Below, in pieces: positions 1 to 7,131 of a stretch of 26,701 bases of DNA. Origin of the DNA: Anaerolineae bacterium. GTDB lineage: Bacteria > Chloroflexota > Anaerolineae > 4572-78 > J111. A program made the position numbers and the translations under genes. Where the stretch lies: positions 1 to 26,701 of the forward strand of contig JAGRBY010000026.1 of NCBI GenBank assembly GCA_020433835.1, given 5' to 3'. The notes beneath the pieces are model-generated. The model was not told the origin of the DNA. It saw only the letters and a list, made by a program, of their open reading frames with translations, and ran no database searches. Numbering within the stretch: position 1 is the first letter of the stretch; each line of letters begins with the position of its first letter.

Positions 1-796
1 CGGGTTTCAGACCGTATTCTTCAATGGCCTGGATAGCGCCGATAGCCATATCATCGTTGTGGGCATACAGAGCGTCGATGTCTTCGCCATAGGTTTTCAG
101 GAAGGCTTCCATAACTTCTTTACCTTTAGCACGGGTGAAGTCGCCGGATTGGGAGGCGATAATTTCGATGCCATCATCGCCTTCAATGGCTTCTCTAAAG
201 CCTTTAGCACGGTCGTTGGCCGGAGCCGAGCCTACTGTACCAACCAACTCAACGACTTTACCGCCGTCCGGCAGCAGTTCCATCATAGCTTTACCGGCTT
301 TATGGCCTTCTTCAACAAAGTCGGAGCCAAGATAGGTTGCATACAGGTCTTCCGGTACATCAGCGCGGCGGTCAACCAAAATCAAAGGAATACCGGCATC
401 TTTGGCTTCTTGGAAGACGGTTTCCCAACCGGTTTCAACCACGGGCGAAACGCCGATGACGTCAACTTGCTGGGCAATAAATGAGCGGATAGCTTTGATT
501 TGGTTTTCTTGCTTCTGTTGGGCGTCGGAGAATTTCAGTTCGACACCGAGTTTTTCGGCTTCTTCTTTGATGGAGGCGGTGTTGGCGGTTCGCCATTCAC
601 TTTCGGCACCAATTTGGGCGTAGCCTACAACGAGGTCTTCATAGGTTTTTTGAGCGGGTGCTTCAGCTTTTGCTTCTTCTTTAGGGGCGGCTTCCTCTTT
701 CGGGGCCGCGGGTGCTGGGGCTGCGCCGCCACAGGCCGCTACGGCCAGGGCTGCAATCAATACTGCAATTAGTAAAAGAACTCTGGATAACTTCAT
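1..796 (-). CDS. ytfQ: Galactofuranose/sugar ABC transporter substrate-binding lipoprotein, YtfQ-like (3' end outside window)
   Basis: A periplasmic-binding-protein-fold (type 1) lipoprotein that should capture a sugar and deliver it to an ABC permease. The start at 796 follows an AAGGAG ribosome site eight bases upstream. Residues 1-22 form a lipoprotein signal peptide (basic start, Leu/Ile/Ala core, lipobox VAAC with Cys22). An Ala/Pro/Glu/Lys linker follows. The mature part shows the YtfQ hallmarks GYAQIGAESEWRTAN, SDAQQKQENQIKA, SPVVETGWE, LVDRRADVPEDLY, SGDFTRAKGKEVME and YAHNDDMAIGAIQAIEEYGLKP, where the window ends after 265 codons. About 60-80 residues are therefore missing. It is a close paralogue of the neighbour at 1047-2051. 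A separate promoter lies at 877-905. The family match is strong; the exact sugar (galactofuranose, galactose or another) cannot be told from sequence alone. Confidence 0.93.
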   Translation of the reverse strand, partial: MKLSRVLLLIAVLIAALAVAACGGAAPAPAAPKEEAAPKEEAKAEAPAQKTYEDLVVGYAQIGAESEWRTANTASIKEEAEKLGVELKFSDAQQKQENQIKAIRSFIAQQVDVIGVSPVVETGWETVFQEAKDAGIPLILVDRRADVPEDLYATYLGSDFVEEGHKAGKAMMELLPDGGKVVELVGTVGSAPANDRAKGFREAIEGDDGIEIIASQSGDFTRAKGKEVMEAFLKTYGEDIDALYAHNDDMAIGAIQAIEEYGLKP

Positions 797-850
797 TGTT
801 CTCACTCCTTCTGTGAATGACAAAAATTTTGTTTATTTAGTACCCCGGGG

Positions 851-869
851 AGAGATATTTCGCATCTCT
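851..869 (-). promoter_or_regulatory. Inverted repeat at the start of the first ytfQ-like leader (possible operator)
   Basis: AGAGAT and ATCTCT face each other with a 7-base gap. The repeat sits where transcription from the 877-905 promoter should begin. It could be a repressor site or a short leader hairpin. No regulator in the window can be assigned to it. Confidence 0.4.
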
Positions 870-876
870 GCCTTTT

Positions 877-905
877 ATAATAGGATTTTACAGGGCGAAA
901 GACAA
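877..905 (-). promoter_or_regulatory. Sigma-70-type promoter for the first ytfQ-like gene
   Basis: Read on the minus strand, TTGTCT (905-900) and TATTAT (882-877) are separated by exactly 17 bases. This leaves a leader of about 75 bases before the start codon at 796. A promoter here means the first binding-protein gene can be expressed independently of the upstream regulator operon. Confidence 0.6.
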
Positions 906-954
906 TGAAGTTTTATTAGAATAAGGTGAAGGATTTTTGGGAGTTTCTATGATC

Positions 955-1004
955 TTTTAGGGAAAGATGGAATTTTTTTAGGGAGAGATGTGATTTTTTT
1001 AGAT
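955..1004. repeat. Imperfect tandem repeat with phased T7 tracts
   Basis: Two and a half units of about 21 bases, each beginning with a T run followed by AGGGA-A/G-AGATG. The T7 tracts at 973-979 and 994-1000 are 21 bases apart, two helical turns, so the DNA may be curved. It lies 70-130 bases upstream of the ytfQ-like start site. Confidence 0.5.
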
Positions 1005-1007
1005 GAA

Positions 1008-1039
1008 GCTGTAGGACAAACTTAAGTTTGTCCTACAGC
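1008..1039. repeat. 32-base perfect palindrome
   Basis: Sixteen bases starting GCTGTAGGACAAACTT are followed at once by their exact reverse complement. It begins eight bases past the stop of the 1047-2051 gene, where a terminator would be expected. No T tract follows the stem on the minus strand (an A7 tract lies further on), so it is not a standard intrinsic terminator. It may be a dispersed palindromic repeat or a mRNA 3' end stabiliser. Confidence 0.7.
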
Positions 1040-1046
1040 ACACGGC

Positions 1047-2051
1047 CTAATACTCGCGAATAGACATAGCTTCTTCTGCTTCAGGCGGCAAAAAGACACC
1101 TTCGTCCGATTTAATCCACTTGGGAACTTTTTCGTTGTTGACCACCTTTAAGGCCAAATCGAAAAAGCCGGGACCGAGCAGCGGATTACATTCGATAGTG
1201 GCATTGAGTTTGCCATCGATCATCGCTTCAAAAGCAATGCGAGCGGCATCAATAGAGACAATTTTTATATCTTGGCCGGGTTTTAAGCCATACGCTTCGA
1301 TGGCCTTAATGGCCCCTATGGCCATATCGTCATTGTGGGCATAAACGGCGTCGATGTTATCGCCGTACTGCTGCAGAAACTTTTCCATCACCTCTTTGCC
1401 TTTAGCCCGCGTAAAATCGGCCGGCTCGGAGGCGATGATCTTCATATGGGGGTAGTCGGCCAGAATTTTTCGAAACCCCTCATAGCGACCGCGAGCCGGT
1501 GCTGAATCGGCTGTGCCGACCAGCTCAACAATATTTCCTTCGCCGTCCAGCAGTTCGACCATAATTCGGGCCGATTTTTCGCCTTCTTCCACAAAATCGG
1601 AGCCGATGTACGTTACATAGAGGTCTTCCGGTACGTCGGCCTGACGGTCAACCAGAATGATGGGGATACCGGCATCTTTGGCTTCACGGAAGACAGCCTC
1701 CCAGCCGGTTTCGACGATGGGCGAAATACCGATGACGTCAACTTGGTGAGCAATAAAAGCCCGCACCGCTTTTATCTGGTTCTCTTGTTTCTGTTGGGCG
1801 TCTGAAAACATCAGTTCAACGCCAAGCCGTTCCGCTTCGCGTTTGATAGAGTTGGTGTTGGCTGTGCGCCATTCGCTTTCATCGCCTAGCTGCGCGTAGC
1901 CAACAATTAAATCTTTATAACTCTTTTTAGCCGCTGAGATATCATCTTGCGAGGGTAAAGGGGCTGCGGGTTGGCCGGTACAGGCCGTTGCTACCAGCAT
2001 CGCCAGGATAATGGCGATAGCATGGGAGATGTTTATAGAAGTTATCTTCAT
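1047..2051 (-). CDS. ytfQ: Sugar ABC transporter substrate-binding lipoprotein, YtfQ-like (second copy)
   Basis: A complete 334-residue binding protein of the YtfQ family, predicted to bind a hexose or galactofuranose at the outer face of the membrane. An upstream in-frame ATG at 2090 exists, but the ATG at 2051 is preferred. AGGAGG lies six bases before it and the protein then begins with a proper lipoprotein signal (lipobox VATAC, Cys24). Visible motifs are GYAQLGDESEWRTAN, SDAQQKQENQIKA, VDRQADVPEDLY, ADFTRAKGKEVME, YAHNDDMAIGAIKAIEAYGLKPG and VSIDAARIAFEAM. The gene lies only 32 bases after the histidine-kinase gene, so it is probably in that operon. The bound protein might also feed the kinase sensor domain, as happens in some YesM-type systems; that is inference. 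It ends in TAG just before a perfect palindrome. Confidence 0.93.
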   Translation of the reverse strand: MKITSINISHAIAIILAMLVATACTGQPAAPLPSQDDISAAKKSYKDLIVGYAQLGDESEWRTANTNSIKREAERLGVELMFSDAQQKQENQIKAVRAFIAHQVDVIGISPIVETGWEAVFREAKDAGIPIILVDRQADVPEDLYVTYIGSDFVEEGEKSARIMVELLDGEGNIVELVGTADSAPARGRYEGFRKILADYPHMKIIASEPADFTRAKGKEVMEKFLQQYGDNIDAVYAHNDDMAIGAIKAIEAYGLKPGQDIKIVSIDAARIAFEAMIDGKLNATIECNPLLGPGFFDLALKVVNNEKVPKWIKSDEGVFLPPEAEEAMSIREY

Positions 2052-2083
2052 TGGTAACCTCCTGTGTATACACATCCTACAAT

Positions 2084-3592
2084 TTAACATTCTTTCATGG
2101 GTATAACCAACATTACCCGCGTGCCTTCATTATAAGTGCTTTGAATAGAAAGTCCATACTCTTGGCCGTAATACAGTTTAATGCGCTGGTTGACATTTTC
2201 CAGACCAAAGCCCGTTTCATCGCTATCGAGATTAAATTCGTGGGGGGTACCATCGAGTTTGGATTGAACCGTATGAAGCCGATAAGCGGTCATGCCGATA
2301 CCATTGTCCTCCACTTCAAAGAGAATTTTTTCTCTGGACTGCCGATAAGCCCGTACTGTGACGGTGCCGCCGCCCCGTTTGTTTTTGATGCCGTGATAAA
2401 TGGCATTTTCGACCAACGGCTGCAAGATGAGCTTTAACGTGGTCCCTTTTAACACCGTTTCATCGGCTTCAATCGTGTAATCCAGAATGTCGCGATAGCG
2501 TATCTTTTGAATGGTTAGGTAGCTGCGGGTACGTTCAATCTCTTCTTGAATGGTAATCCAGTCTTTGCCTTTACTGAGCGAGATGCGAAAGAAGCGCGAT
2601 AGAGCGCTGACAATATCAATGACCTGGGCGTTTTGTTTGGCTTCGGCCATCCAGACGATGGTGTCGAGCGTGTTGTAAAGGAAGTGGGGGTTGATTTGGG
2701 CTTGCAAGGCTCTGAACTCGGCCTTTTTGAGATTCTCTTGCTCTTTTACTTTACTATCGAGCATCTCTTTAATTTTGCCGATCATAATGTTGAAACTCAG
2801 GCCCAACTCGGCGATTTCGTTGGCGTTTTCGCTGGTGACCAGCACTTGCAGATCGTTTTCGGTGATGGTGGTGGTTACGTCGTGCAGTTTCTTAATCGGC
2901 ACGTAAATACTTTCGGAGATGATCCAGGCGGCCAGCACCGAAAAGATAACCACGCCAAATAACAAGATGGTGTAGGTAAAAGCCCATTGCGAAAAAGCCT
3001 GCTGGGTTTCGCGATAGCTGGTTTCGGTGCGATTAACCTCAAAGAGAATATATTCCTGAATAAGATCATGAACCAAATCGGACACGCCCCGGATGTTTTC
3101 CAAAATCTGTTCATTTTCGGTTACTTTGCTGCCATTTTCAATCTGCTCGCCCATTTTATCGACATACAGAGTTAATGTTTCCATCGTGCGCAAGATGACC
3201 TCAAGCTTAATTCGCCCTTTTTCCGAGTCGGTATTGGCCATCATCCAATGAATTTGTGAATTAACCTTATCAATAATCTGATACTGCTGGCCCTGATCAA
3301 AGTCGGTTTTGCCGGCCACAATTGACCACATTTCAGAGTCGATGGCCGGTTTGATGTAGCCGTTGATACTGTTGGCGGTGGTAATGTTGGTAATAATGGT
3401 GTCGTACTGCCGGTTAAAGCGCAGAACCTGTACAATTAAAATGGCGTCGACCATACTCATCGCCAGGATGATGACAAAAAAAGAAAGCAAAATCTTAGAG
3501 CGAATTGACAAATTGATGCTGGCGAAGTAGTTGATCAGACCGCTCATATATTTGGGGTTGGGCGACATTTCTGTCATCGAGCGAACGCTCAT
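2084..3592 (-). CDS. Sensor histidine kinase, LytS/YesM type
   Basis: A 502-residue membrane kinase that pairs with the adjacent AraC-type regulator. The start ATG overlaps the regulator stop (ATGA) and AGGAG stands eight bases upstream. Transmembrane helix 1 is at residues 33-55. An extracellular, mostly helical sensor region spans about 56-203, helix 2 about 204-226, and a HAMP linker (YVPIKKL...NEIAELGLSFN) leads on to about 285. The His_kinase domain carries LQAQINPHFLYNT with phospho-acceptor His303. The ATPase part has the N box (QPLVENAIYHG, near 391-401), DNGIGM (429-434) and TGFGLENV (460-467). All key residues are present. This subfamily commonly senses carbohydrates. Co-occurrence with two YtfQ-like proteins and a sugar kinase supports a sugar signal, but the ligand is unknown. 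Confidence 0.93.
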   Translation of the reverse strand: MSVRSMTEMSPNPKYMSGLINYFASINLSIRSKILLSFFVIILAMSMVDAILIVQVLRFNRQYDTIITNITTANSINGYIKPAIDSEMWSIVAGKTDFDQGQQYQIIDKVNSQIHWMMANTDSEKGRIKLEVILRTMETLTLYVDKMGEQIENGSKVTENEQILENIRGVSDLVHDLIQEYILFEVNRTETSYRETQQAFSQWAFTYTILLFGVVIFSVLAAWIISESIYVPIKKLHDVTTTITENDLQVLVTSENANEIAELGLSFNIMIGKIKEMLDSKVKEQENLKKAEFRALQAQINPHFLYNTLDTIVWMAEAKQNAQVIDIVSALSRFFRISLSKGKDWITIQEEIERTRSYLTIQKIRYRDILDYTIEADETVLKGTTLKLILQPLVENAIYHGIKNKRGGGTVTVRAYRQSREKILFEVEDNGIGMTAYRLHTVQSKLDGTPHEFNLDSDETGFGLENVNQRIKLYYGQEYGLSIQSTYNEGTRVMLVIPMKEC

Positions 3593-5208
3593 AGGTTCTC
3601 TCCTGTGCCGGATATGGTCTGGTCTTCGTCATGACCTTGAAGGTGTAACCGAAATTCTCTGGGCGAAAAGCCCGTACTTTTTTTGAAGACGGTGCTGAAA
3701 TAGTAGGGATCGTGATAACCAATTTGCGTAGCGATGATCATCGACTTTAAAGCCGTTGTGGTTAGTAACTCTTTGGCTTTGTCGATACGGATGCCGGTGA
3801 GATACTCTTTGAAAGTTTGGTCGGTTTCCTGGCTGAACAAGGTGCTCAGGTGACTGCTGCTCAAGTTGACGTAGTTGGCGACATCGGTAAGCGATAAATC
3901 GGGGTTGCTGAAATTATTGTTTATAAATTCTTTTGCCTTGCTGATGGCCAAGATCGACTGGTTTTGGCTGTTTCTAAAAGCCAGCGCATTGGTCATCATG
4001 GTGCTCATTTCGTCTTGAATCTGGTCAATCGTTTTTATGTTCATGAGTCGCGTTTCAATGTCATTCATCTCTGGAATGATCTGGTCAACCGTACCGCCCA
4101 GTTTATAGACGAATTTTGCGGTGGTTAGAACCATATCGACAAAGATGTAGTTTTTGATAAGGTACGAATTTTGCGCAGCTCGGCTTAGGGGCTGCAAATA
4201 GTGTTCAAAAAAGTCGGTGAATTCTTCGGCTTGACCAAATGACAAGAACTTTTTCAGCGACAGTTTGTCCAGTTTAAGCAGTTCGGCTTTGTCGGTCTGA
4301 TTGGCGGTTTCAAACTGTTGATTTAGGGCGGTATTTTTTAAGTGAACTTGGGCTTCGGTGAAAGAGGTCGGGATATCGCCTAGACGTTTCTTGATCTTAC
4401 CGTTGCCGACGGTTATGCGGCAGTGTGTTTTTTTTGCTACCTCTTCTTTAATCAGCTCCGTTAAAAAATCGGCTTCCTGGGCCAGGGTATCAGCTCGATT
4501 GCCTTTCATAAAAAGTACTAATTCTTCAAGGTCTTTCTTAATGAGAAAAACATCGGGATTGCTGCCCAGAAGTTTGGCAATGAGCTGCCGTACTTGTTGA
4601 TAAGCGCCGTAATCAAACGGCTCAGCAGTCTCGTTTAGCTCTATTTTAACAACGAGGATCAGGTATAAGGGCGCAAGGAGATCAACACCCAGTTGATAGC
4701 TCTGGTCGATAGCCTCTGCCGAAGATAGACTGCCGGTAACGGTTCTCAGTAAAAATTGATCGCGTAAGGCGGCCTGGTTGTCTTCAATTTGGGCCTTGAG
4801 TTTTTTTAGATTTTCTTTTTCCTGTCGCTCTTGTTCAAGCTGGTCGGCTATTTTTTGCAGCACTTCATGGAGATCGTTGACTCCAACCGGTTTAAGTAGA
4901 TACTCTGTTACGCCCAGTTTGACCGCCTCCTGAGCATATTGAAATTCGTCATGGCCGCTAAGAATAATAATTTTGATCTCCGGCATACGTGTCCGGATAA
5001 TTTTGCTCAGTTGTAAACCGTCCATAAACGGCATTTTAATATCGGTGATAACCACATGCGGTTGGGTCGACTCAATTTCCGGCAACGCCATCTCACCATC
5101 CGGCGCATCTCCGCAAAACTCAAAGCCCATCGATTCCCAATCAACATTGTCTCTTATGCCTTCTCTGGCTACGATTTCATCCTCGACGAGAAATACTTTA
5201 TATGGCAT
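3589..5208 (-). CDS. Response regulator with AraC-type DNA-binding domain, YesN-like
   Basis: A 539-residue cytoplasmic transcription regulator. The receiver domain (1-120) has the acidic pair in VEDE (9-11), phospho-acceptor Asp56 in ITDIKMP and the conserved Lys106 in LLKPV. A long helical linker with an uncharacterised middle region fills about 125-420. The last 110 residues hold two AraC helix-turn-helix units (LSLTDVANYVNLSSSHLSTLF and IIATQIGYHDPYYFSTVFKK), followed by the family ending TGFSPREFR. The start at 5208 has GGGAG about ten bases upstream. It is first in the regulator-kinase-binding protein operon and is preceded by a near-consensus promoter. It probably activates the neighbouring sugar-uptake genes when phosphorylated; direct targets are inferred from position only. 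Confidence 0.94.
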   Translation of the reverse strand: MPYKVFLVEDEIVAREGIRDNVDWESMGFEFCGDAPDGEMALPEIESTQPHVVITDIKMPFMDGLQLSKIIRTRMPEIKIIILSGHDEFQYAQEAVKLGVTEYLLKPVGVNDLHEVLQKIADQLEQERQEKENLKKLKAQIEDNQAALRDQFLLRTVTGSLSSAEAIDQSYQLGVDLLAPLYLILVVKIELNETAEPFDYGAYQQVRQLIAKLLGSNPDVFLIKKDLEELVLFMKGNRADTLAQEADFLTELIKEEVAKKTHCRITVGNGKIKKRLGDIPTSFTEAQVHLKNTALNQQFETANQTDKAELLKLDKLSLKKFLSFGQAEEFTDFFEHYLQPLSRAAQNSYLIKNYIFVDMVLTTAKFVYKLGGTVDQIIPEMNDIETRLMNIKTIDQIQDEMSTMMTNALAFRNSQNQSILAISKAKEFINNNFSNPDLSLTDVANYVNLSSSHLSTLFSQETDQTFKEYLTGIRIDKAKELLTTTALKSMIIATQIGYHDPYYFSTVFKKSTGFSPREFRLHLQGHDEDQTISGTGENL

Positions 5209-5274
5209 GGTTTACACTCTCCCTGCGCTGCTGAATATTCTTGTACTTTTATGATACCATTTGCCCTATGCGGT

Positions 5275-5302
5275 ATTATATATGCGCGTGGTTTCCGGTC
5301 AA
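5275..5302 (-). promoter_or_regulatory. Near-consensus sigma-70 promoter for the regulator-kinase-binding protein operon
   Basis: On the minus strand TTGACC (5302-5297) and a perfect TATAAT (5280-5275) are 16 bases apart, starting just after the stop codon of the PfkB gene. Immediately downstream, ATACC and GGTAT form an inverted repeat with a 13-base gap at about 5254-5276, a possible operator. Confidence 0.72.
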
Positions 5303-5314
5303 CAAATATCAAGG

Positions 5315-6160
5315 TCAGATTGGTAAACTATTTCCCAAAAGTGCCTCCGGACCCACTGCTCTAACGGTCTGAGCCGCTAGCTTGACAGCCTGCTGCGCCG
5401 AGGCAACAGGTGACAAACCTTGGGCCAGACCGGCCAAAGTAGCGCCGCAGAACGTGTCTCCGGCACCGGTCGGATCGATTTCCGGCACGGGATGACCGGG
5501 AACATGGGTTGCCTGGCTGCCTTCGATGACCAGCACTCCTTCGCTATCCAGCGTCACAAACAACCGTGCTCCTGGTCGCGTTTGGGCCTGCTCAACGCTG
5601 CCGAAGAGGCCTTTTGCTTCGTTCTCATTCATAAAAAAGAGATCGGCTAACACCAACAGGCGGCGGACATCATGCGTTTCATTATAAACAAGCCGGGCAT
5701 ACGTTCCTACCGAAAGCAAAGGCGGGTTTACCTGTTTTTGCACAGCCTGGGCAAAATCTAGTTGACGTTGGGCCGAACTCAAAGCGGCAATATGGACTGT
5801 TTTGGTATTGAGCAGTTCGTTGGGCATCAACTTCGGATCGAGTTGATCTTCAGCGCCCCACGAGGCATCGATGAGCGTGGCCCGACCACCGCCGTGGTGG
5901 GCAATTTCCAGGCGAGGCAGCCGATCTGGAGCTATAAGCGGCCCCATCCAGGTTACGTGGGCGTCGACCGGCTGTAAAACCTGCGGCATCGGCTGCGGTT
6001 TTGGAGCGAATAGCCCGGTCGCGGCTCGACTTTTGGCAGCGGCCAAAGCCGTATAAAGCGCCGCCCCGCCGGCACTGTGGGCCAGCCGACCATCCACCAG
6101 ATGCAGCCTATCCTGTGAGGCCGTACCAATAACAAAGACATCGTATAATTTTGTCATCAT
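5315..6160 (-). CDS. PfkB/ribokinase-family sugar kinase
   Basis: A 281-residue ATP-dependent carbohydrate kinase. It has the N-terminal glycine pair in HSAGGAALYTALAAAKS, where ribokinases bind sugar, and the C-terminal PfkB signature DPTGAGDTFCGATLAGLAQG containing the catalytic aspartate and anion hole. It is shorter than ribokinase (about 300 residues) but complete. There are two adjacent ATG codons (6160 and 6157). AGGTGA lies three bases before the first and six before the second, so the second may be the real start. The gene is codirectional with the regulator operon, which begins 106 bases later from its own promoter. It probably phosphorylates the imported sugar or a nucleoside. The substrate is unknown; ribokinase, fructokinase and adenosine kinase-like members cannot be separated here. 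Confidence 0.88.
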   Translation of the reverse strand: MMTKLYDVFVIGTASQDRLHLVDGRLAHSAGGAALYTALAAAKSRAATGLFAPKPQPMPQVLQPVDAHVTWMGPLIAPDRLPRLEIAHHGGGRATLIDASWGAEDQLDPKLMPNELLNTKTVHIAALSSAQRQLDFAQAVQKQVNPPLLSVGTYARLVYNETHDVRRLLVLADLFFMNENEAKGLFGSVEQAQTRPGARLFVTLDSEGVLVIEGSQATHVPGHPVPEIDPTGAGDTFCGATLAGLAQGLSPVASAQQAVKLAAQTVRAVGPEALLGNSLPI

Positions 6161-6184
6161 TGTTCACCTAGACGCTATGTATTT

Positions 6185-6281
6185 ACTCAGCAGATAGGTG
6201 ACTGGCACTTAATCGCGGTAATTGTAGCATTAGATACCACACAATGTTCTCTATTTGAGCAAAAGTGCCAGTCACCTGAGT
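6185..6281. repeat. Terminal-inverted-repeat element (MITE-like), about 97 bases
   Basis: AGGTGACTGGCACTT at 6196-6210 and its exact reverse complement at 6263-6277 bound a 52-base core. Outside them ACTCAG (6185-6190) and GAGT (6278-6281) extend the pairing after a 5-base bulge. The core has no gene. It lies just upstream of the PfkB start and includes an extended -10-like TGCTACAAT (minus, 6229-6221), so it may supply a promoter. It could be a miniature transposable element or a REP-type repeat. Confidence 0.55.
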
Positions 6282-6540
6282 AGTTACAACGCTACAAAAA
6301 GAGTATGAAAAAATGGGGTTCATTTGCATTATTGATAGGAATGCGGTATTCTGACTTAACAGCTTAATTGATTTGCATTTAAGAAGCTTATCCACAAAAT
6401 CTTCTTGAGTGGGTAATATCCAAATTATTATCCACCTAAAATATTGACCAATAAAAATATTCTCCAACCATACGTGTTACGGCTGACTTAAAATAATCAG
6501 GGCTTATTTTGGCCAAATGGTACCGAGTTAGGACACATCG
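6282..6540. other. AT-rich gene-free region with DnaA-box-like sites
   Basis: No convincing gene is seen. TTATCCACA at 6388-6396 is a perfect DnaA box and TTATCCACC at 6428-6436 differs by one base; they are 40 bases apart in the same orientation. The first is framed by AAGAAG (6381-6386) and CTTCTT (6401-6406), giving a hairpin with the box in its loop. ATTTGCATT occurs twice nearby (about 6321 and 6371). TTGACC at 6444 could be a -35 element but has no good -10 partner. The stretch may hold the control region of the following cassette or a DnaA-binding locus. It is not next to dnaA or dnaN, so it should not be called an origin. Confidence 0.45.
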
Positions 6541-6753
6541 ATGGTTTGTTACCAGTGTAGTAATCCTGCTGTAGGCATCTGTAAATTTTGTGGCAGAGGA
6601 GTTTGCCCCGATTGCCACTCAAAAATGCCGGTTATTCTATCAGTTTACGTTGGGGCTAACCAAACACCAAAAACCATAGTTGTTGCGGATGCCCTTTGGT
6701 GCGGTCAGTGTAAACCTCAACCCGAGCCTATACCCATGCCGGAGATATACTAA
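6541..6753 (+). CDS. Small cysteine-rich protein, B-box/zinc-ribbon-like
   Basis: A 70-residue soluble protein with nine potential metal ligands: Cys3 and Cys6, Cys14 and Cys17, Cys22, Cys25 and His26, then Cys54 and Cys57. The spacing CYQC...CKFCGRGVCPDCH resembles B-box type zinc fingers, and WCGQC adds a further pair. It probably binds one or two zinc ions and acts as a protein-protein or nucleic-acid adaptor. The start at 6541 has AGGA seven bases upstream. Its TAA shares one base with the ATG of the next gene (TAATG), so the two are translationally coupled. The exact family and function are not recognised. Confidence 0.8.
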   Translation: MVCYQCSNPAVGICKFCGRGVCPDCHSKMPVILSVYVGANQTPKTIVVADALWCGQCKPQPEPIPMPEIY

Positions 6754-7100
6754 TGGGCGGCTTATTTGATCGTTTACAAGATGAATTGGATGCGCGTGAT
6801 AACAAAAAAGGGCTGTCTCCCATTGATTTGCTGGATATGCCCCCAGAATTAACCGAAGTGGTTAATCAGATTATTCGTAAAAACGGTATGAAGCTTGAAG
6901 AGGTTGCGCAGCGCCTTAACAAGTCAGAAGATGAGGCCAAAGAAGCCCTCAATGCCTTGATTGAAAAAGGATATGTTCGCGAAGTAAAGGTAAAACAAGA
7001 AATTTGGTACAAGGCCCAATTTGGACGCAAAGCTGATAAAGTAGTATCCGATAATATCTGGTCTAAATTGGACAACGTATTTAACGACGACGAAGATTAG
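6753..7100 (+). CDS. Winged-helix domain protein of unknown function
   Basis: A 115-residue acidic-ended protein. Residues 30-95 read as a winged helix-turn-helix: helices around LTEVVNQIIRKNG, MKLEEVAQRLN and SEDEAKEALNALIEKGYV, then a wing REVKVKQEIWYKAQFG. That pattern is common in MarR-like, DprA C-terminal and related DNA-binding domains. The N-terminus (GGLFDRLQDELDARD) may be an interaction helix. It is coupled to the zinc-binding gene by a one-base overlap and lies 31 bases before the MinD-like gene, so the three probably act together. A role as regulator or DNA anchor for the ATPase is inference. Confidence 0.8.
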   Translation: MGGLFDRLQDELDARDNKKGLSPIDLLDMPPELTEVVNQIIRKNGMKLEEVAQRLNKSEDEAKEALNALIEKGYVREVKVKQEIWYKAQFGRKADKVVSDNIWSKLDNVFNDDED

Positions 7101-7131
7101 TCTTTAATAAAATTGTGCTGGAGCAAAGGTT

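Noticed and set aside
59..772. Several plus-strand reading frames across 59-772
   Set aside because: They are shadows of the minus-strand binding-protein gene, which has a signal peptide, ribosome site and clear family motifs.
1008..1039. Intrinsic terminator for the 1047-2051 gene
   Set aside because: On the minus strand the stem is followed by A-rich, not T-rich, sequence.
6183..6467. A 94-codon minus-strand frame
   Set aside because: It runs through the inverted-repeat element and the DnaA-box region, has no ribosome site and shows no domain.
6282..6540. Chromosomal or plasmid origin of replication
   Set aside because: Only two DnaA-box-like sites, no dnaA, dnaN, rep or iterons; not enough to call an origin.
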